Shown here piece by piece: positions 1-13,400 of a DNA stretch of 64,000 bases. The DNA is taken from positions 8,469,571 to 8,533,570 of the forward strand of contig JAREIK010000801.1 of NCBI GenBank assembly GCA_029783825.1, written 5' to 3'. Below the pieces are notes generated by a model. That model was not told the origin of the DNA and searched no databases. It saw nothing but the letters and a program-made list of their open reading frames with translations. The translations under genes and the position numbers were made by a program. This DNA comes from Sapria himalayana (taxonomy: Eukaryota > Streptophyta > Magnoliopsida > Malpighiales > Rafflesiaceae). Position 1 is the stretch's first letter. Each line of letters begins with the position of its first letter.

Positions 1-71
1 CTTCTCAAAAAAATTGAGATACATTTCTTAAAGGTGCATATTAATAGTTGCTCATCTTCATTTGCTATTGA

Positions 72-254
72 TTTTTTTTTTTGGAAACCAATGGCTTTAG
101 GGCCCACTTACGTGGGCCCCTACATCCTCTTGGGCCCCCAAAGAACCGAACAGGTAAGAAATATTCCCAGTACCCCCCACTAGTAAGACTTGAACTCGTG
201 AGCTCCTGGACACTACCAAGAGTCACATCCAGCTAAGCTCCTTATGAGAGGGAT
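72..254 (-). mobile_element. tRNA-derived SINE with 17-bp target-site duplication
   Basis: A short retroposon lies on the minus strand. Its 3' poly(A) tail appears as a T run starting at 72. It is flanked by a perfect 17-bp direct repeat, TCTTCATTTGCTATTGA, at 55-71 and 255-271, which fixes both ends. Read on the minus strand, it has a box-B-like GAGTTCAAGTC (plus 187-197) and a weaker box-A-like stretch near 226-236 at tRNA-like spacing. These are the internal RNA polymerase III promoter elements of tRNA-derived SINEs. The body is GC-rich compared with its flanks and carries a GGGCCC-rich 3' part. It has no coding capacity. The identical duplications suggest a fairly young insertion. Confidence 0.75.
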
Positions 255-271
255 TCTTCATTTGCTATTGA

Positions 272-2763
272 GAAAGACTATTTAATTTATATTTGTCTTT
301 TAAGTTAGTTAAACTTCTTATGTGTAGTTGTGACACTCTCAGCTGTGCACATAAGACTAATTGGTAATATTTTTTGGTGACTAAGTGATTGATGTGTAAA
401 CTAACATATTTTCTATTAGGAAAGTAGTTGCATCCATCCTACATCCATGATGACATTATACAAGTCAAGTTTTCCTATTACAAAGAATTTTATGACTATA
501 ACTAGATCGTTATTATATGAAGTAAGATATTACCCAATGCTATAGTTTTAGTATAATTGAATCTTATGAGAATCCTACAAGGAAATGTTAATGCTTTCAC
601 AGGGTTCTCTATTTTTTTGGAGGCTACTAGTTGTAATAAGGCAGATACTCTATCTGAATCCACAAGCACCTAACTAAGGACAAATATCATGGTAAATGTT
701 TAAACAAATGTTTAGTTTGAATCAATTAGTAGAAAAGTAATGAATTCGTCAATTATTTTAACATCTACCAATACATTATCCTTGATGATATGTTTAGCTT
801 AAATTTTCATCAACAACCATTTGTATACATAGTTGATTATTAAATGAGATTCTACTGGTATAATCATGATATCCATAGGAATTGTTTCATTTTAGTAGAT
901 AAAGCCCTAAACTTGGCATGAATCATTAATATATTACCTTATATGTTCGGTTCAAATGAGCTTCTCCACTAAAAAATGAGCTTCTCTACTAATAACCTTG
1001 GTCTTTGTGATACAAATAATGATGTCTACTATTCTTTTTTTAAGAAATTGATTGGATAAGATATGACCACTTGAACTCATGTATATGCTAGAGTAATGAT
1101 AATTTGTGCACATGTTATGTTGATGGGTGTAACTTTCATATGGTTCATATTGTTTAGTGTGATGACTTTATGAATAAAAATTGATGTTATTGTCTAGAAC
1201 AAAATATTTTTATATCTAAAAGAATACTTCCTCCAATTTGTCCAAATTGGTACTAGACCCAAAATTGATGGGAGTAACTTTCATGTATATCTACAAGAAT
1301 AAAAATTGATGACTTTAGAGATCAAGATTTAATCAAATTGGTACTAGACCCAAATTTTCTATAAGAATTTAAAAAAATAATACCCATGCAACATGTTGCA
1401 ATTTGTTTCATTTTTTGTCCAAATTTTAATAATAAAATTTCTTATTACTTTTTACCTTCTTGGATTCTAACAATTCAAATTAAGATTTAGGTTTGTCATA
1501 TTGAGCATAAATATATACTACATGATGAATATGTCTTTGAAATAATTAATTAATATTGGAGAGTGTTTGTGAAATTCATCAAATGCAAAGCTTTGTTGGC
1601 TAGAAATGAATACTTTTTATAATATAAACAATTACTCATATTCAAGATTATAGATTGATCAAAGTCCAACATATGATCATAGAGATTGGAGATTCCACCA
1701 AATTTAGAATATTTGAAAAGAATAAAACTAAGAGGAAGTTAGTGATTTAGTATTTGAATATAACATAGTTAAAAATATGTTGTCTACCCTTTTGATAAGG
1801 CCATATCAGACAGTTGGGATAAATTTTTAGCTTCATCATCAGTAATAGTCAACAACTTTTTGGGCATTTCACTATAAATAGTATTAATCATATTATCATA
1901 AATCAATCATCGATAATAGGATGTTACTTAGGAGCATGCTCAAAAAGATGAATGATACAACATAGAGATGAGAATTACACGTGGAGAGAATTCATCATAT
2001 ATGAGGGGAGAATTATATGTGGAGAGAATTCATCATATATATGAGGAGCGAATAATATTTTTCTTTTAAAATATGTCTCTCGTCATTATTTGAGAAAGAT
2101 GAATATGATGCTCAACTATGACTTTTTTATTTATTATGATAACCATGTATTGCTTCCAATTGTATAAGTTGTTGCATGTTTTTGTCATTTCATGCCATAA
2201 GCACTCATTAAGATGATTCAACTATTTGCAATCATAATGTTTGTATTTGTTATCTTTTTTTTGATTTATCACAACCATGCCAAAAAGTTATCATTTGAAA
2301 TATGGTTTATTTATTGATTTGAAATTTTCACTTTGCTTTGAAAGTTAAGGATAAACAATGAGAATGAATTTGTATTCATGAGGAAAGATATGGAATATTA
2401 GATAAAGTTTTAATCTTATCTCATAAATGATTCCAAATGTTGAAGCCTATTGATTTACAAACTGTAGAAGATCTTCATATTTCAGATTAGAATTTTATTT
2501 TAGATGTATTACAAAGGTCTTCAATGTTAGATTAATCTTCATATTAAACTTGTCATATTTCCGACAAAAAAGGAATGGAATTTGGAGATACTTTTTGATA
2601 CATAATGAATCAATAACTTTATGTAAATATTTTTTTAATAAAAACTAACTATTTGTTTTAATGAGACTTCTTGTAAGTTATGTACTATATTATTCATACA
2701 TATTTAATGATTTAGTCTACTCAAGAGTAATAAATTGAAAATGCTAAGCCAAGTATGTTTTTT
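272..2763. other. AT-rich stretch with no recognisable gene
   Basis: I see no gene or clear transposon domain here. Two small repeat structures stand out. One is a tandem pair with a 38-bp period (1970-2045). The other is an imperfect duplication around 1120-1360, in which CAAATTGGTACTAGACCCAA occurs twice (near 1244 and 1334), GATGGGNGTAACTTTCAT twice (near 1122 and 1268) and GAATAAAAATTGATG twice (near 1169 and 1297). Confidence 0.5.
1970..2045. repeat. 38-bp tandem duplication
   Basis: Two adjacent copies begin with GAGAATTA at 1970 and 2008 and both contain GTGGAGAGAATTCATCATAT. The copies differ by only a few bases, so the duplication is recent compared with the surrounding decayed sequence. 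Confidence 0.8.
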
Positions 2764-3172
2764 TGTCATGACTTAATAAAATTCCAGAAGATACTGACCA
2801 TGAGCCATATTTTTGTAGAGGTTTCATAAGAATTTTATAAGGCTCTAAAGACTTCAAAACTTATTCTCTTTCTAAAATATTCTAAGAATTTCTTATATAA
2901 TAAGATTGTGACATATTGAAGTGGTGCAATCTGAACCTTTGGTAAAGAAGAACTCTAACTATATAAGAGAGTCCTCTAATTATTGTATTCACTCAAATTG
3001 TATTTACAATTTATTTTTTTCTATTTAAATATTTGTCTCTATTACTAAGTTTGTGCATAAGAATATATTGGCATAACTCTTGTGAGTGTAAGAGCGAGAT
3101 TATATTGATTATTTAGAAAAAAAATCGAGCTAAGGGTCACACAAATAACATTAAAACTTGTAATCAATGATA
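2764..3172 (+). repeat. Left LTR of the chromovirus
   Basis: It aligns along its length with 22320-22733. Shared landmarks in the same order are GTCATG near the start, TCTAAAATATT, a promoter-like TATATAAGAGAG (about 2959), and the downstream TTTATTTTTT...TCTCT...TTA block. It begins TGTCATGAC and ends just before the primer-binding site. The TATATAAGAG motif is probably the LTR TATA box. Confidence 0.7.
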
Positions 3173-3174
3173 AA

Positions 3175-3194
3175 TGGTATCAAAGATGATCAAC
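3175..3194 (+). promoter_or_regulatory. Primer-binding site (initiator Met tRNA type)
   Basis: TGGTATCAAAGATGATCAAC starts 2 bases after the left LTR. The first 12 bases differ from the canonical plant TGGTATCAGAGC at two positions. Its placement between LTR and gag supports the call. Confidence 0.65.
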
Positions 3195-3589
3195 TTTCTT
3201 AATATAACACTCGTTTCCACGATCAAGAATCATGGGCAAATATATATGAAGCTAAGGGTCAAGAAAAAAAAGGTTACTAAAAAAATATAATGACATCCAT
3301 AAAAGCTCAAATAGCTAAGACAAAATTGATAATTAGTTTATCACGAGACAAAATTGAGGAATCTAGCAAGAGCATTCAGAAGTTGACATTCTCGAGAAAG
3401 AAACTCCAAGTATGGATGCAAATCACCCATGATATTATCTTGGAGATATTAAACTAGAAGAAATTTATTTTAAAATCTATGGTAGTTACTATGTAAGAAG
3501 AGAAAGAAGTTAAAAAATAAACTTTTGACTTGTAAGAGAATAATAGAGGTTAATATGATTGGTCAAATTCTCTCACAATGAGTAGATAT

Positions 3590-5258
3590 TCCAAAATCAA
3601 AGAAGTTTAAAACTTGAGCATTGAAAAAGGTTGGTAACTTTCTTGTGGAAATGAAATATTATTTTTGAGTGATGAATATTATGAGCGATAGAACCAAGAT
3701 TATTATTACATATATGTATCTAAAGGATGTTATACTTTTCGGTGGCAACACAGATGTGGGAATAACAACATTCATACTTGGAAATTATTTAAATAAAAGA
3801 TTTACTGATAATTTTATCTGGAGTATGTGAAAGATAAAGTGATGACTAAGCTGCAGAGACTAATCCAACATACAGAAGTAAGACTATGTACGTGAGTTCT
3901 CAAAACTAAATCTTCAAATTTCTAATCTTTGTGAGAAAGATATATTCTTTTTCTTTATGGATGATCTCAAATTTGAGCTAAATAAGAATTATTGGGAAGA
4001 TGTGTTAAAGACCTCACACATACAATGTTAGTGGCTAAATCCTTGGTTGAATTCAAGAAGGCAAACTCAATCTTTCAATGAGTAAAATAAGAATTAGATT
4101 GATTAAAATAAATAACTAAAGGATAATTATCCGATGACAAGGAGAAAATTATCTGACTGATAATGAAAAGAAGAAAGTACCTCTAACATACTTTCTTTTT
4201 GATGGACCACAACAAATTCACATTTGTCCTGGTTGAAAAAAAATTATTATTATTACTATGAAGAATAAAAAAGCATAAAAAAATATTATTAAATTATGTT
4301 CGATCTTATTTAACTTGACAATAAACAAGAAGCTTGAAAAGGCTTTTTTTATAAATTTTACAATTATTGATTATAATACCAAAGTATTGGTTGATACATA
4401 TACATCGATTTTTTTATTTTTGAGTGGATCATGAAGAAATTGAATATGAACATAAATAAATGCAATGGATGAATCAAGATGATGAACTCTTAAAAATTCT
4501 AACAATTAGTGGTGCACTAGGTGTAGAGGTCCAATTAGGGGATCATAAGGAAAAAAACAATCAAAGTAATTCACTTGGATTAGTATGACTTTGTACTTGG
4601 GTTGAATTTGTTAAATCGGATAAATATACTTCTAGTTCTATTAGCAGATTTAATATATATCATAGATCTTATGTATCAATGTATTATTTTGATTAATATG
4701 AAGTACGAAATAATCTACAAAAATAATGTTTATAATGAAATTAACAAAGAAAATGAGATGCAATGAAATAACCCATATTACAACAATAAAGATTTTGGAG
4801 AATTTAGAGATCATCTACAAGACACCTATAAATTATAGAAGTGTTAAAACTTCCTGAATCATTTCGAGATATCATGCATGCTGAGTTGGCAAAGAAGTTA
4901 CCACCAAATAGAGAGGTCAATTGAGATAGTGCCCAAATGCTCTTCCAATTAAGAATAAATATGGTGCTCTTATTTTATTTTAAAAAAACATGATTGATCA
5001 TTTTGATTTGTGCATTAAATAAGGAGAGCTCAACAAATTGACAATGAAGAATAAATATTTGATTTCTTTAATTGAGAACATGCTTGACTAACTTGGGGAT
5101 GTGAAATGAGTGTTCAAACTCGATTTGATGTCGAGATACTATCAAATATGAATAACTGAAAGTGATGAATCAAAGATAACATATGCATTGAGGTACAGAT
5201 CCTATGAATTCTTGGTGATGCCATTGAACTTATAAATACATAGGAGATATTTTGTACA
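3590..5258 (+). pseudogene. Chromovirus gag, protease and 5' part of RT (broken)
   Basis: Broken coding sequence with frame changes and many stops. Gag is recognisable near 3610-4080: VGNFLVEMKYYF, MYLKDVILF, YVREFSKLNLQISNLCEKD and a FMDDLKFELN segment match the usual capsid order. The gag C-terminal DGP...CP zinc-knuckle remnant lies near 4197-4240. A protease-like VLVDTYTS lies near 4387-4410, where the expected D-T-G has become D-T-Y, so the active site is lost. RT begins near 4840 (KLPESFRDIMHAELAKKL, then LPPNREVN) and reaches ALRYRSYEFLVMPLNL near 5195. The RT frame is then interrupted by the hAT MITE. The gene would have encoded the particle protein and replication enzymes of the retrotransposon; it cannot do so now. 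Confidence 0.8.
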
Positions 5259-5266
5259 CTTATGAA

Positions 5267-5622
5267 TAGAGGTGTCAAATAGGCCAGCCTGGCCTGGCCC
5301 GATTTTAGGCCACCCAACTAAGCTACCGTGTCGGGCCATGCATAGGCCCGTGCCCTGAAAACCACTAGGTTTGGACAAAACTTTAATTTTTAAAAAAATC
5401 AGGGTTTCGGAGGTGCGCCACCCGTCTTCACCCTTTCAAGGCTCGACGAGCCTCACCTATCGGGCATCGGTGCGTATTGACCACATTTAGTGCATGATCA
5501 TGCGTGTCATGCCCATGTGCCTGGCACGACACAATGTGCTTGGCAAGGCACAATAGGCCGGGGCATGTCACAGCAGCGTGCCGTGTCTGGCACGGGCCAG
5601 CCCGGCCCATTTGACACATCTA
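5267..5622. mobile_element. GC-rich hAT-type MITE, copy 1 (inside RT)
   Basis: Terminal inverted repeats are TAGAGGTGTCAAAT and TAGATGTGTCAAAT (the right one as its reverse complement). The 8-bp target duplication CTTATGAA is perfect at 5259-5266 and 5623-5630. An 8-bp duplication and TAG-starting termini fit the hAT superfamily. The interior is GC-rich, with GGCC/GGGCC blocks towards both ends, in sharp contrast to the AT-rich host. Removing it restores continuity of the surrounding RT. No transposase is encoded; an open frame of 63 codons inside it is a by-product of base composition. Confidence 0.85.
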
Positions 5623-5630
5623 CTTATGAA

Positions 5631-6035
5631 TAGGGTATTATGATATTTTCTTGATTATTTTTAGTGATATATTTATTTAGACAGTATTATTGTATATAAT
5701 AAATCATCAAAATAACATATTGATCATTTAATATAAATATTATAAACTTTATGATAAAGTAAATTATTTATCAAATGAGAAAAGTATTCTTTTGCCAAAC
5801 TTGAAGTTTCATTCCTAGGTGATGGAGTAATAAGGATAAACATACACAAAGTGTGAGATATAGTTGAATGGGAACAACCAATGAAATTGAAGGTGAGGTA
5901 ATTTCTAGGTTAGCCAATTACTATTAGCATTTCATTTGGGGATATTTTCAAAGTTGTCATAACTTAAACTAATTTGTTCCAGAAAAAGAAAGGTTTAGAA
6001 GTGAAGCAAAATTTATCAATAAGTTTTTGATCATT
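5631..6035 (+). pseudogene. Chromovirus RT palm region (broken)
   Basis: RT resumes directly after the MITE duplication. The catalytic YLDD box reads YLDS (within YLDSIIVYN, near 5672-5700), so a metal-binding aspartate is lost. It is followed by HIDHL, EKYSFAKLEVSFLG (near 5778) and VEWEQPMKLK, then FLGLANYY (near 5905). This is the normal order through the RT thumb into the linker before RNase H. The frame is cut at 6035 by the CACTA insertion and continues at 19803. Confidence 0.8.
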
Positions 6036-6290
6036 CACTACAACAAAAACCATAATCAATAACGCCTAAAAAGCGTCATTATATATATATAATGTCGCTT
6101 ATCGAGAGCATCATCCGCTAGCGTGACATAAAAAGTCTATCCATATAATGTCGTTTTTTTGCTGTGTCGTTGAATCATACCTTGACGCTAAAATAAAGTA
6201 TCATTTTTATTAACAATGATGCGTTATTTTAGTGTCAAGGTATGATTCAACGACAATGCAAAAAAAACGTCATTATATGTTGTAGCTATC
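6036..6290. repeat. Left subterminal region of CACTA with long hairpin
   Basis: Beyond the terminal CACTACAAC there are repeated AGCGTCATTATAT / AATGTCG motifs in both orientations, the kind of array bound by TnpA-like proteins. Arms at 6147-6196 and 6224-6274 are inverted copies of about 50 bp with few mismatches, separated by 27 bp, and can form a strong hairpin. Related GCGTCATTA motifs recur near the right end (about 19770). Confidence 0.75.
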
Positions 6291-7701
6291 GTACTTTTTT
6301 TTAAATACTATGACAATTAGAAAAAGAATCAAGAAAGATTATGATTTAAATAAATTTAAATTTAATAATTATTGTATATATATTTTTACCTGTTATTGTA
6401 ATACTGCATGCACATAAGAAAAACATTCTTTACAATCCATACCAAGAATACAGTTTTCAAGTACAATGGGGAACTCAAACTTCTTACAAATCAAAAAAAA
6501 ATATAACACAATTTCAACATTCGTTTCTTAAATTCAATTCAAAATTTTTGATATATGCAACTCAATTGTGCCTTAACTCCATAAAACTGGGTCCTGCTAG
6601 CCTGACAAAGTTGAGAGTTAATTTCCAAACAAGGTAACCTGCATACAAATAGATGAACAATAAATACTTACACTTGCAGAAATAAATATATTATAGAGAA
6701 TTGGAAAAAAAAACAGGAATGATAACAACATATCATAAAAATAATTTATATAACAATTGAAATATACGATTAAACAAATTTAACAAAAACAAAAACAAAG
6801 TTAGTAGTAATGGATAAAATATAAAGCTGGAGATTTATCAATTATGGCATAAAAGTTGATAAAATTTTTTTAAATACAAAACAATAATAATCCATTTAAA
6901 ACCTAAAGGTGTGTAGTGAGTTTAAAGATCTCACAAACAACTTGAAAAAATACTACAAAAACTAATTAAATAGCATAAAATGAAAAGTTAAATTACTTGC
7001 CATCTTCCCAACACATCAAAAAAACTCGATGAGATGCTATGTAATTTAATTTCAAGTTCTATTTGATTACACAAATATAGTAATCCAATCAACATATAGT
7101 TTTAGATTCATTAATAAAATATTGGTTGCATGAAAAAAAAATTTGTGCCTTGAAATAATTAGTGTTTTATAAGGGTGAAAAGGTAATTTACACTGTTGTG
7201 GTAAAGTAGTGAAGTCGAAAGTCTAAATCACAATTTATTCTATTATCAATCTACAACAAAAAATCTATGGTTGATAACATACATAAAAGATAAAATGAAA
7301 ACATAAAAATTCTAATTACTTATTCAAGTTTTGAATATTTAATTGAAAGTAAGAAGTAATAACTATGATCTCATTAAAAAAAATACATTTATTATCACAA
7401 TAGTGCATGGACCATTCCAAAGTAGGAAGATCTCCTAACTTGACCAAATAAAAGTTTACCTTTAAACACCTAAGAATCATGCATTCAATATACTAACGTT
7501 ATTCAACATATGAAAAATATTGAAATATAATGATTGTGTAAGTTAAATACTAAAATGTCTTCAAATGATTATGTCGAACAATTTACCTTCAGTCATAGTT
7601 TTGTTCAAAAGAGGTATAAATTACGAACATCATCAAAAGTTAATGTTGTAAATCCCAAAATTTGTTCATGCTTCAATAAAAAAAGGTGTCCCCAATGCTT
7701 T

Positions 7702-10160
7702 TCAAACCAAGAAAATTATTAATTGAGTCACCAACATCACCCATTCAGATCGTACTTCATTCAACTCATCTTTGTTGTATGATTCCTTCTCATTAAACTG
7801 TTGAAAAGTAAAGTATTATCTTAATCAATAAAATTGAAAAACTAAAAATAATTGATATATTGAGAAACAACAAATCAACACATACCTTTGATGTTAGACA
7901 TCCTTGATCAAGAATGATATCTCTCATATATCTCATCACATAGTATCCACATTCATCACTACCTTGTTGTCTTGGGCACTGAATGTAAAATAAAATCAAT
8001 ATATATTTATATGTAGTTACTTGCAAGTCATATTGTAAAAAGTTTAAAATTAAGCAGAATACACTAAATATTATATTACTCAGTTAATGAGTTATGTACC
8101 CCTAGTACAACCCAATTAGGCTCTCTTTTTGATGATATATATTTTTTAAAGTGAAGATTTCTTTGAGCCTTACATTAAGAAAAAAAATTTATGTTGCCAT
8201 CAAATGCTTCATTATATAATAAGAAGGGAAAAACTTACATATTAACAATGTCTTTAAGATCATCTGCAGGTTGATGATGCAATGAATCAAGGTAATAGGC
8301 GATCAAAGTCCTTATTTCAAGTACCACCAATACCCAATGACAACTACAAAATTTACATTAGTGTAACAACATATCATTTATAATTTGATATATATGCATA
8401 CTTATAATCTTAGTTATGTTAAATAACTTACCATGGGTAATATGGAATAAAAAACAAAATCTAAATTATTTGCATTAATCAACCGATTAGCTATAACCAT
8501 TGACCTATTTTTCTTGCTTGCTTCTCCCATTCCAACTTTGGAAACCAATGTCGAATTTACAAAAATAAATCGCTCTTCCTCTTTAGCATCAACCATCTTT
8601 TTATGCAAATGCCTGATTTAATTTCACACAATATTTAAAAGTTATAATATTTTAATTTAACTAATATTAAATACAATTTGCATAATGAAAAATTAAAGCA
8701 TAAATAAAATAGTTAAAATAAATGAAAAACATATTAAATTTTTATCTTGCCATATATAGAACAAAAAGAAATTAGATGACACATTTGTTGATGATATAAT
8801 GATATCCATGTCTTCTTTCATGAGGAATGTGTTAAATGACTGTCCAAAAACCTCCTCTATGATTTCTACTACATGTATGATCTCATCCTTTAATAAGCGC
8901 CCAACTAATGTAGCAAAGTTCTTGATATCTATGGGATTCTCATCATTTAAACTCAGTGTTCTCTCTCTATTACTCTATTTCTTAAATTTCTTTGAATCCT
9001 ATCAAACATAAAATATCTTTGTATAAATAAGAATTGTCTTAGATAAACTAGTATTATTATTATTAAGAAATATTTTATTTTAAAAAAAACCACATACCTT
9101 GATGCAACTTCATATCCTGATACACAATTCTATTATAAAATTAAATGTCATATTGGTTACAATAAATAAGTTTATACCGTAAATGAAATATTTGTTCCAT
9201 AACTTATACTTACAATCTTCTCCACAACTGGAATGATCACTTCATCATATGTGCCATCTTTTTTAATCATCGCTTTCTTCCATAATACACTTCTATCAAT
9301 GACTATAGTAAAGCCGGTGTCTACCAATTTTTACAATATTACAATGTAATATAATGAGTCTCTGGGCAAATTCAACATAAAATAAAAAGTAAAGTAACAA
9401 CATATTTAACTTACCATCTCCATTTCAAGACCAGCATATCCCTTCCTACTAAGATGATGATTATAAATATGCTTTTTCCTTCTTTCCTTTTGAACTTCTC
9501 TAAACTCCTACAATTTTTAATTTATATTAAGTAAAGAAAAATTGAGAAAATTCAATGAAAATAATTAGAAATATACCTAAAATCTTTGAGTCACTCTTTC
9601 ATTGACAAAAATTGTCTAATCTTCATCTTCAATAAAATTGTATTCAGATGGTGGTTTTTTAAGAAGCTCGAGTTGGTCTTTGAATGGAATGATATACTTT
9701 GCTATCAACATGTTCTTGAAAGATCTAAAGCACCTGCCAATTGTTTTCATACAATTCCTTCTACTTTTACAATCCAATGTAAATGCAACCTAGAAGTAAT
9801 GAACATAGTTATAAGTTGTTAAAAAAATTTGCAAATAAAAGTAGAAAACGTTAAAAATATAAAAAATAAATACAAGTTTACCTCAATGGAGTCCCACAAT
9901 TTATTCTTCAATTGCTTGGGTACATGGTGCCAAGTGCTATATCTAATTGGGACCATGGTACGCGCCAATACTTTTAAATAACTTGTGAGATACACCATAG
10001 CTTGTCCGACATAAACACCATCGACATTATACTGAACTGAAAGTTTAATTTCTTTGCTCCTATTCTTGATAATCATTAGCTTTCTTGTTATCCATCTACA
10101 TCTATTTCTTGTAGTAGCTTTATCTAGTTGTTTCGTTTACATGCCTATCAAAGAAACAAT
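7702..10160 (-). pseudogene. CACTA second gene: TnpA-like region plus Ulp1 (C48) protease, broken
   Basis: Minus-strand exons can be followed from about 10139 downwards. First comes SVQYNVDGVYVGQ with VPIRYSTWHHVPKQLKNKLW (9890-10060). Then MKTIGRCFRSFKNMLIAKYI with PPSEYNFIEDED and an in-frame stop (9590-9770), EFREVQKERRKKHIYNHHLS (9420-9510) and RSVLWKKAMIKKDGTYDE (9240-9300). A cysteine-protease domain follows: RFIFVNSTLVS (about 8560), HWVLVVLE...YYLDSL (8270-8345, catalytic His and Asp) and QGSDECGYYVMRYMRDI (7910-7970, Gln and catalytic Cys). A last exon ends at 7702. The Ulp1 family removes SUMO-like tags; such domains are known passengers in plant CACTA elements. Key catalytic residues survive although upstream exons are damaged. 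Confidence 0.8.
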
Positions 10161-10432
10161 AATAATGTTTAAAAAGAAGTACAAAAAAATAAAAAAATAT
10201 TTAAAAGGAAAAAATTTAACTAATTAAAGGCATTACCTAATCAGCTGTTTTGCACAAAACATAATAATGTCAGTTTTTAGAATATTCTCAAACTGCCATT
10301 AACTAAAATAGAAAGAATAACATTCATCTAATAACAAAGACGAATATCTTAACTAGTCCGCATACATTTAAAAAACAAAAAACTTTAGAAGCGTATCAAT
10401 TCACAAAGCCGTAACAAAGATAAAAATTGGAA

Positions 10433-13400
10433 TCATTTATGATTTGTATCGATCCAAATTCCCTCGCAATCATTCCGATTACAAATTTTATCAGATTCAT
10501 CCAATGCATCAAATAATTTAACTTGTGGCAAAGAAGATATGATTGGATTGTGTTCAATAGAAATTTTCATGGGATCATCATTGTATGCTCTTTTTGGGAA
10601 ATCTTCTTGAGGAGTTGACAAAACAATTGACCATATTGGATTAAGCTCATATTGTACATAGAAGACTTTCTTAGCCTGGGAAGCTAATATGAACGGATCT
10701 AACTTATGAGCCAATCTGCTAAAGTCAAATAAGGTAAACCCAAGATCATCGACCCTGATTCCATTATTATTATCAACCCAATCACACTTGAAGACTGTAA
10801 TTCTGAACATAGTATAATCCAGGTCTCAAATCTCTGTAATAACCCCATAGAAACAAAGTTCCCCGAAAATATGATTTTTATCCTAAGCACTAGCAATTTG
10901 CATTGTCATTGATACAATACTAACTCTGCTATTTTGGGTAGCTAGTAAATCATCACGCTCCTTGGTATTATATTGACCCCCATTTATAACATAACCATTA
11001 TACTTCATCACATAAAGGCTTGGACCATTAGCCATCCATTTAAGTATTTCAGATACAGGTTCATTATTTCCCAATGCAACTTCAACCTATAGAAATAAGA
11101 TAAATATATAATTTATATGGTGACCAATAATGAAAACGAAAAGGAAAATTTAATAAACCATTTTTGTACCTTTTTTCGTAACCAAAAGGTAAAAGTACGA
11201 GCATGCTCATCAGGTAACCAGTTTTTACTTTTTGATTGACGTGGATATATCGCTTTCAGCCATTGCATGTGCTCTCTATGAGGTCATGTATAAAAATTAA
11301 ATAATTAGAATAATATATAATACGTACAACAAATAAAGAAACAAAAAGTAAGTGGTGCTTACTCAATAAAAGGTTGGATAATTGATGTATTTTCCAACAC
11401 ATAATGATGTGCTTGTAACCATAAATTGGATTCGGCCTTCATATTAAGACCTCCAAATAATGGTGCCCCGACTGTGTGGTCAATGTTTGAACTACTAGGA
11501 ATTCCAATTGCTTTCACATTTGATAAGTACTATGTACAAAACTCGATTCCTTCTTCTGCAATATAGCATTCAGCAATACAACCTTCAGGTCTAGTATAAT
11601 TTCGTACATAGCCTTTTAACACTTTTATAAACCTTTCAAATGGGTATATCCACCTAAAGTAAACCGGTCCATAAAGTCTCACTTCTCTTACAAGATGCAC
11701 AGTAAGATGCACCATGATATCAAAGAAAGAAGGTGGGAAGTACTTTTCAAACAAGCATAATGTCACCACTATCTCATTTTGTAACTCATCTAATGAAGGA
11801 ACATCAATGACTTTAGTACAAATGAGCATTGAAAAATAAACTCAATCTACAGATCGCATTCCTCACATTCTTGGGCAAGATAGAACATAACAAAACCGGC
11901 AAAAATTGTTGCATTAATACATGATAATTATGGGATTTTAATCCATTAAGTTTCAAGTCTTCAATTGACACAAGGTTTCGAAGGTTCGAACTATATCCAT
12001 ATGGAACCTTCAATCGTGAAAGTGTTTGGCAAAACACTTTCTTTTCCTTTGTAGAAAGTGTATAACATGCAGGAGGGAGATATGTTCTCTTCGAATCAAA
12101 CACTGGTGCCAATTGGCTCCTTAAGCTCATATCTACAAGATCCAAGCGAGTATTAAGCCCATCCTTTGTCTTACCTGCACTGTTGAGTAAGGTATCAATA
12201 ATGCTTTCACAGACATTTTTCTTAATATGCATAACATCCAAATTATAATGAACATGAAGATATTTCTAATAATCAAAATCAAAGAAAATTGACTTCTTTT
12301 TCCAACAAGTAGTATTGTTGATTTCAGGTTTTCCCAGAATAACCCTTTTTTTCCCCCAAGAATTGAAAATTCCATTGATGTTTTTTAATATTTTCTCGCC
12401 AGTCAATATTTTTGGAGGTGACCTAAACTCTTGTTTTCCATCAAATGTTTTCTTTTATTTCCTATAAGAATGATTTCTTGGAAGAAATCGTCTATGTCCA
12501 GTATAGGAGTTCTTTTTTCCATGCTTTAACCTACAAGAATATGTTTCTTATCCACATATTGGACAACCATAATATCCTTTAACTTTGCATCTTGACATGT
12601 TTCCATATGCAGGAAAATTATTTATTGTCCATAAAAGAATGACTCTTAAAGTAAAGATTTCTTATTTATGTGCATCGTAAACTTGAACTCCAACCTCCCA
12701 CAATGTTTTTAAGATCTTCTATTAGCAGTGCTAAATAGACATCAATGTCATTGCCAGGTTGGCATGGACCTGAAATTAATAAAGATAACATCATAAATTT
12801 TCTTTTCATGCACAACCATGGAGGAAGGTTGTAAATTATCATGAGAATGGGCCAACAACTATATTTGCTATTAAATGAACTGTGAGGATTTATGCCATCT
12901 GTAGAAATTGCAAGTCTCAGGTTTTTAGGTTCTTTTGAAAACTCAGGCCATCTGTGATCAACTTGCTTCCATGATGGTGAATCTGATGGATGACGCATTT
13001 TCCCATCAAAATTTCTTTCTTCAAAATGCCATATGAGATCTTTTGCAATTTTTGATGATTGAAACATTCTTCTAAATCTTGTAATTGAAGGAAATACCAT
13101 AATACTTTCGTAGGAACTCCTTTTCTCCTCTTATTCCAGTGTAATCTGTCTTCCACCTTGAAATTCCACAGGTAGGACATAGTGATGCATCTTTCAACTC
13201 CTTCTGATAAAGAACACAATCGTTTGGGCACGCATGAATTTTCTCATATTCCATTCCCAAAGAATTTAATGTCTTTTTTGCTTCATACATCGACAAAGAC
13301 AATTCATTGTTTAAAGGCAACATTTCTCCAAGAATTTGTAAAAGCTCTGAAAAGCTATTATCAGACCACCCAAAACATACTTTCAAGTTGTATAATTTGA

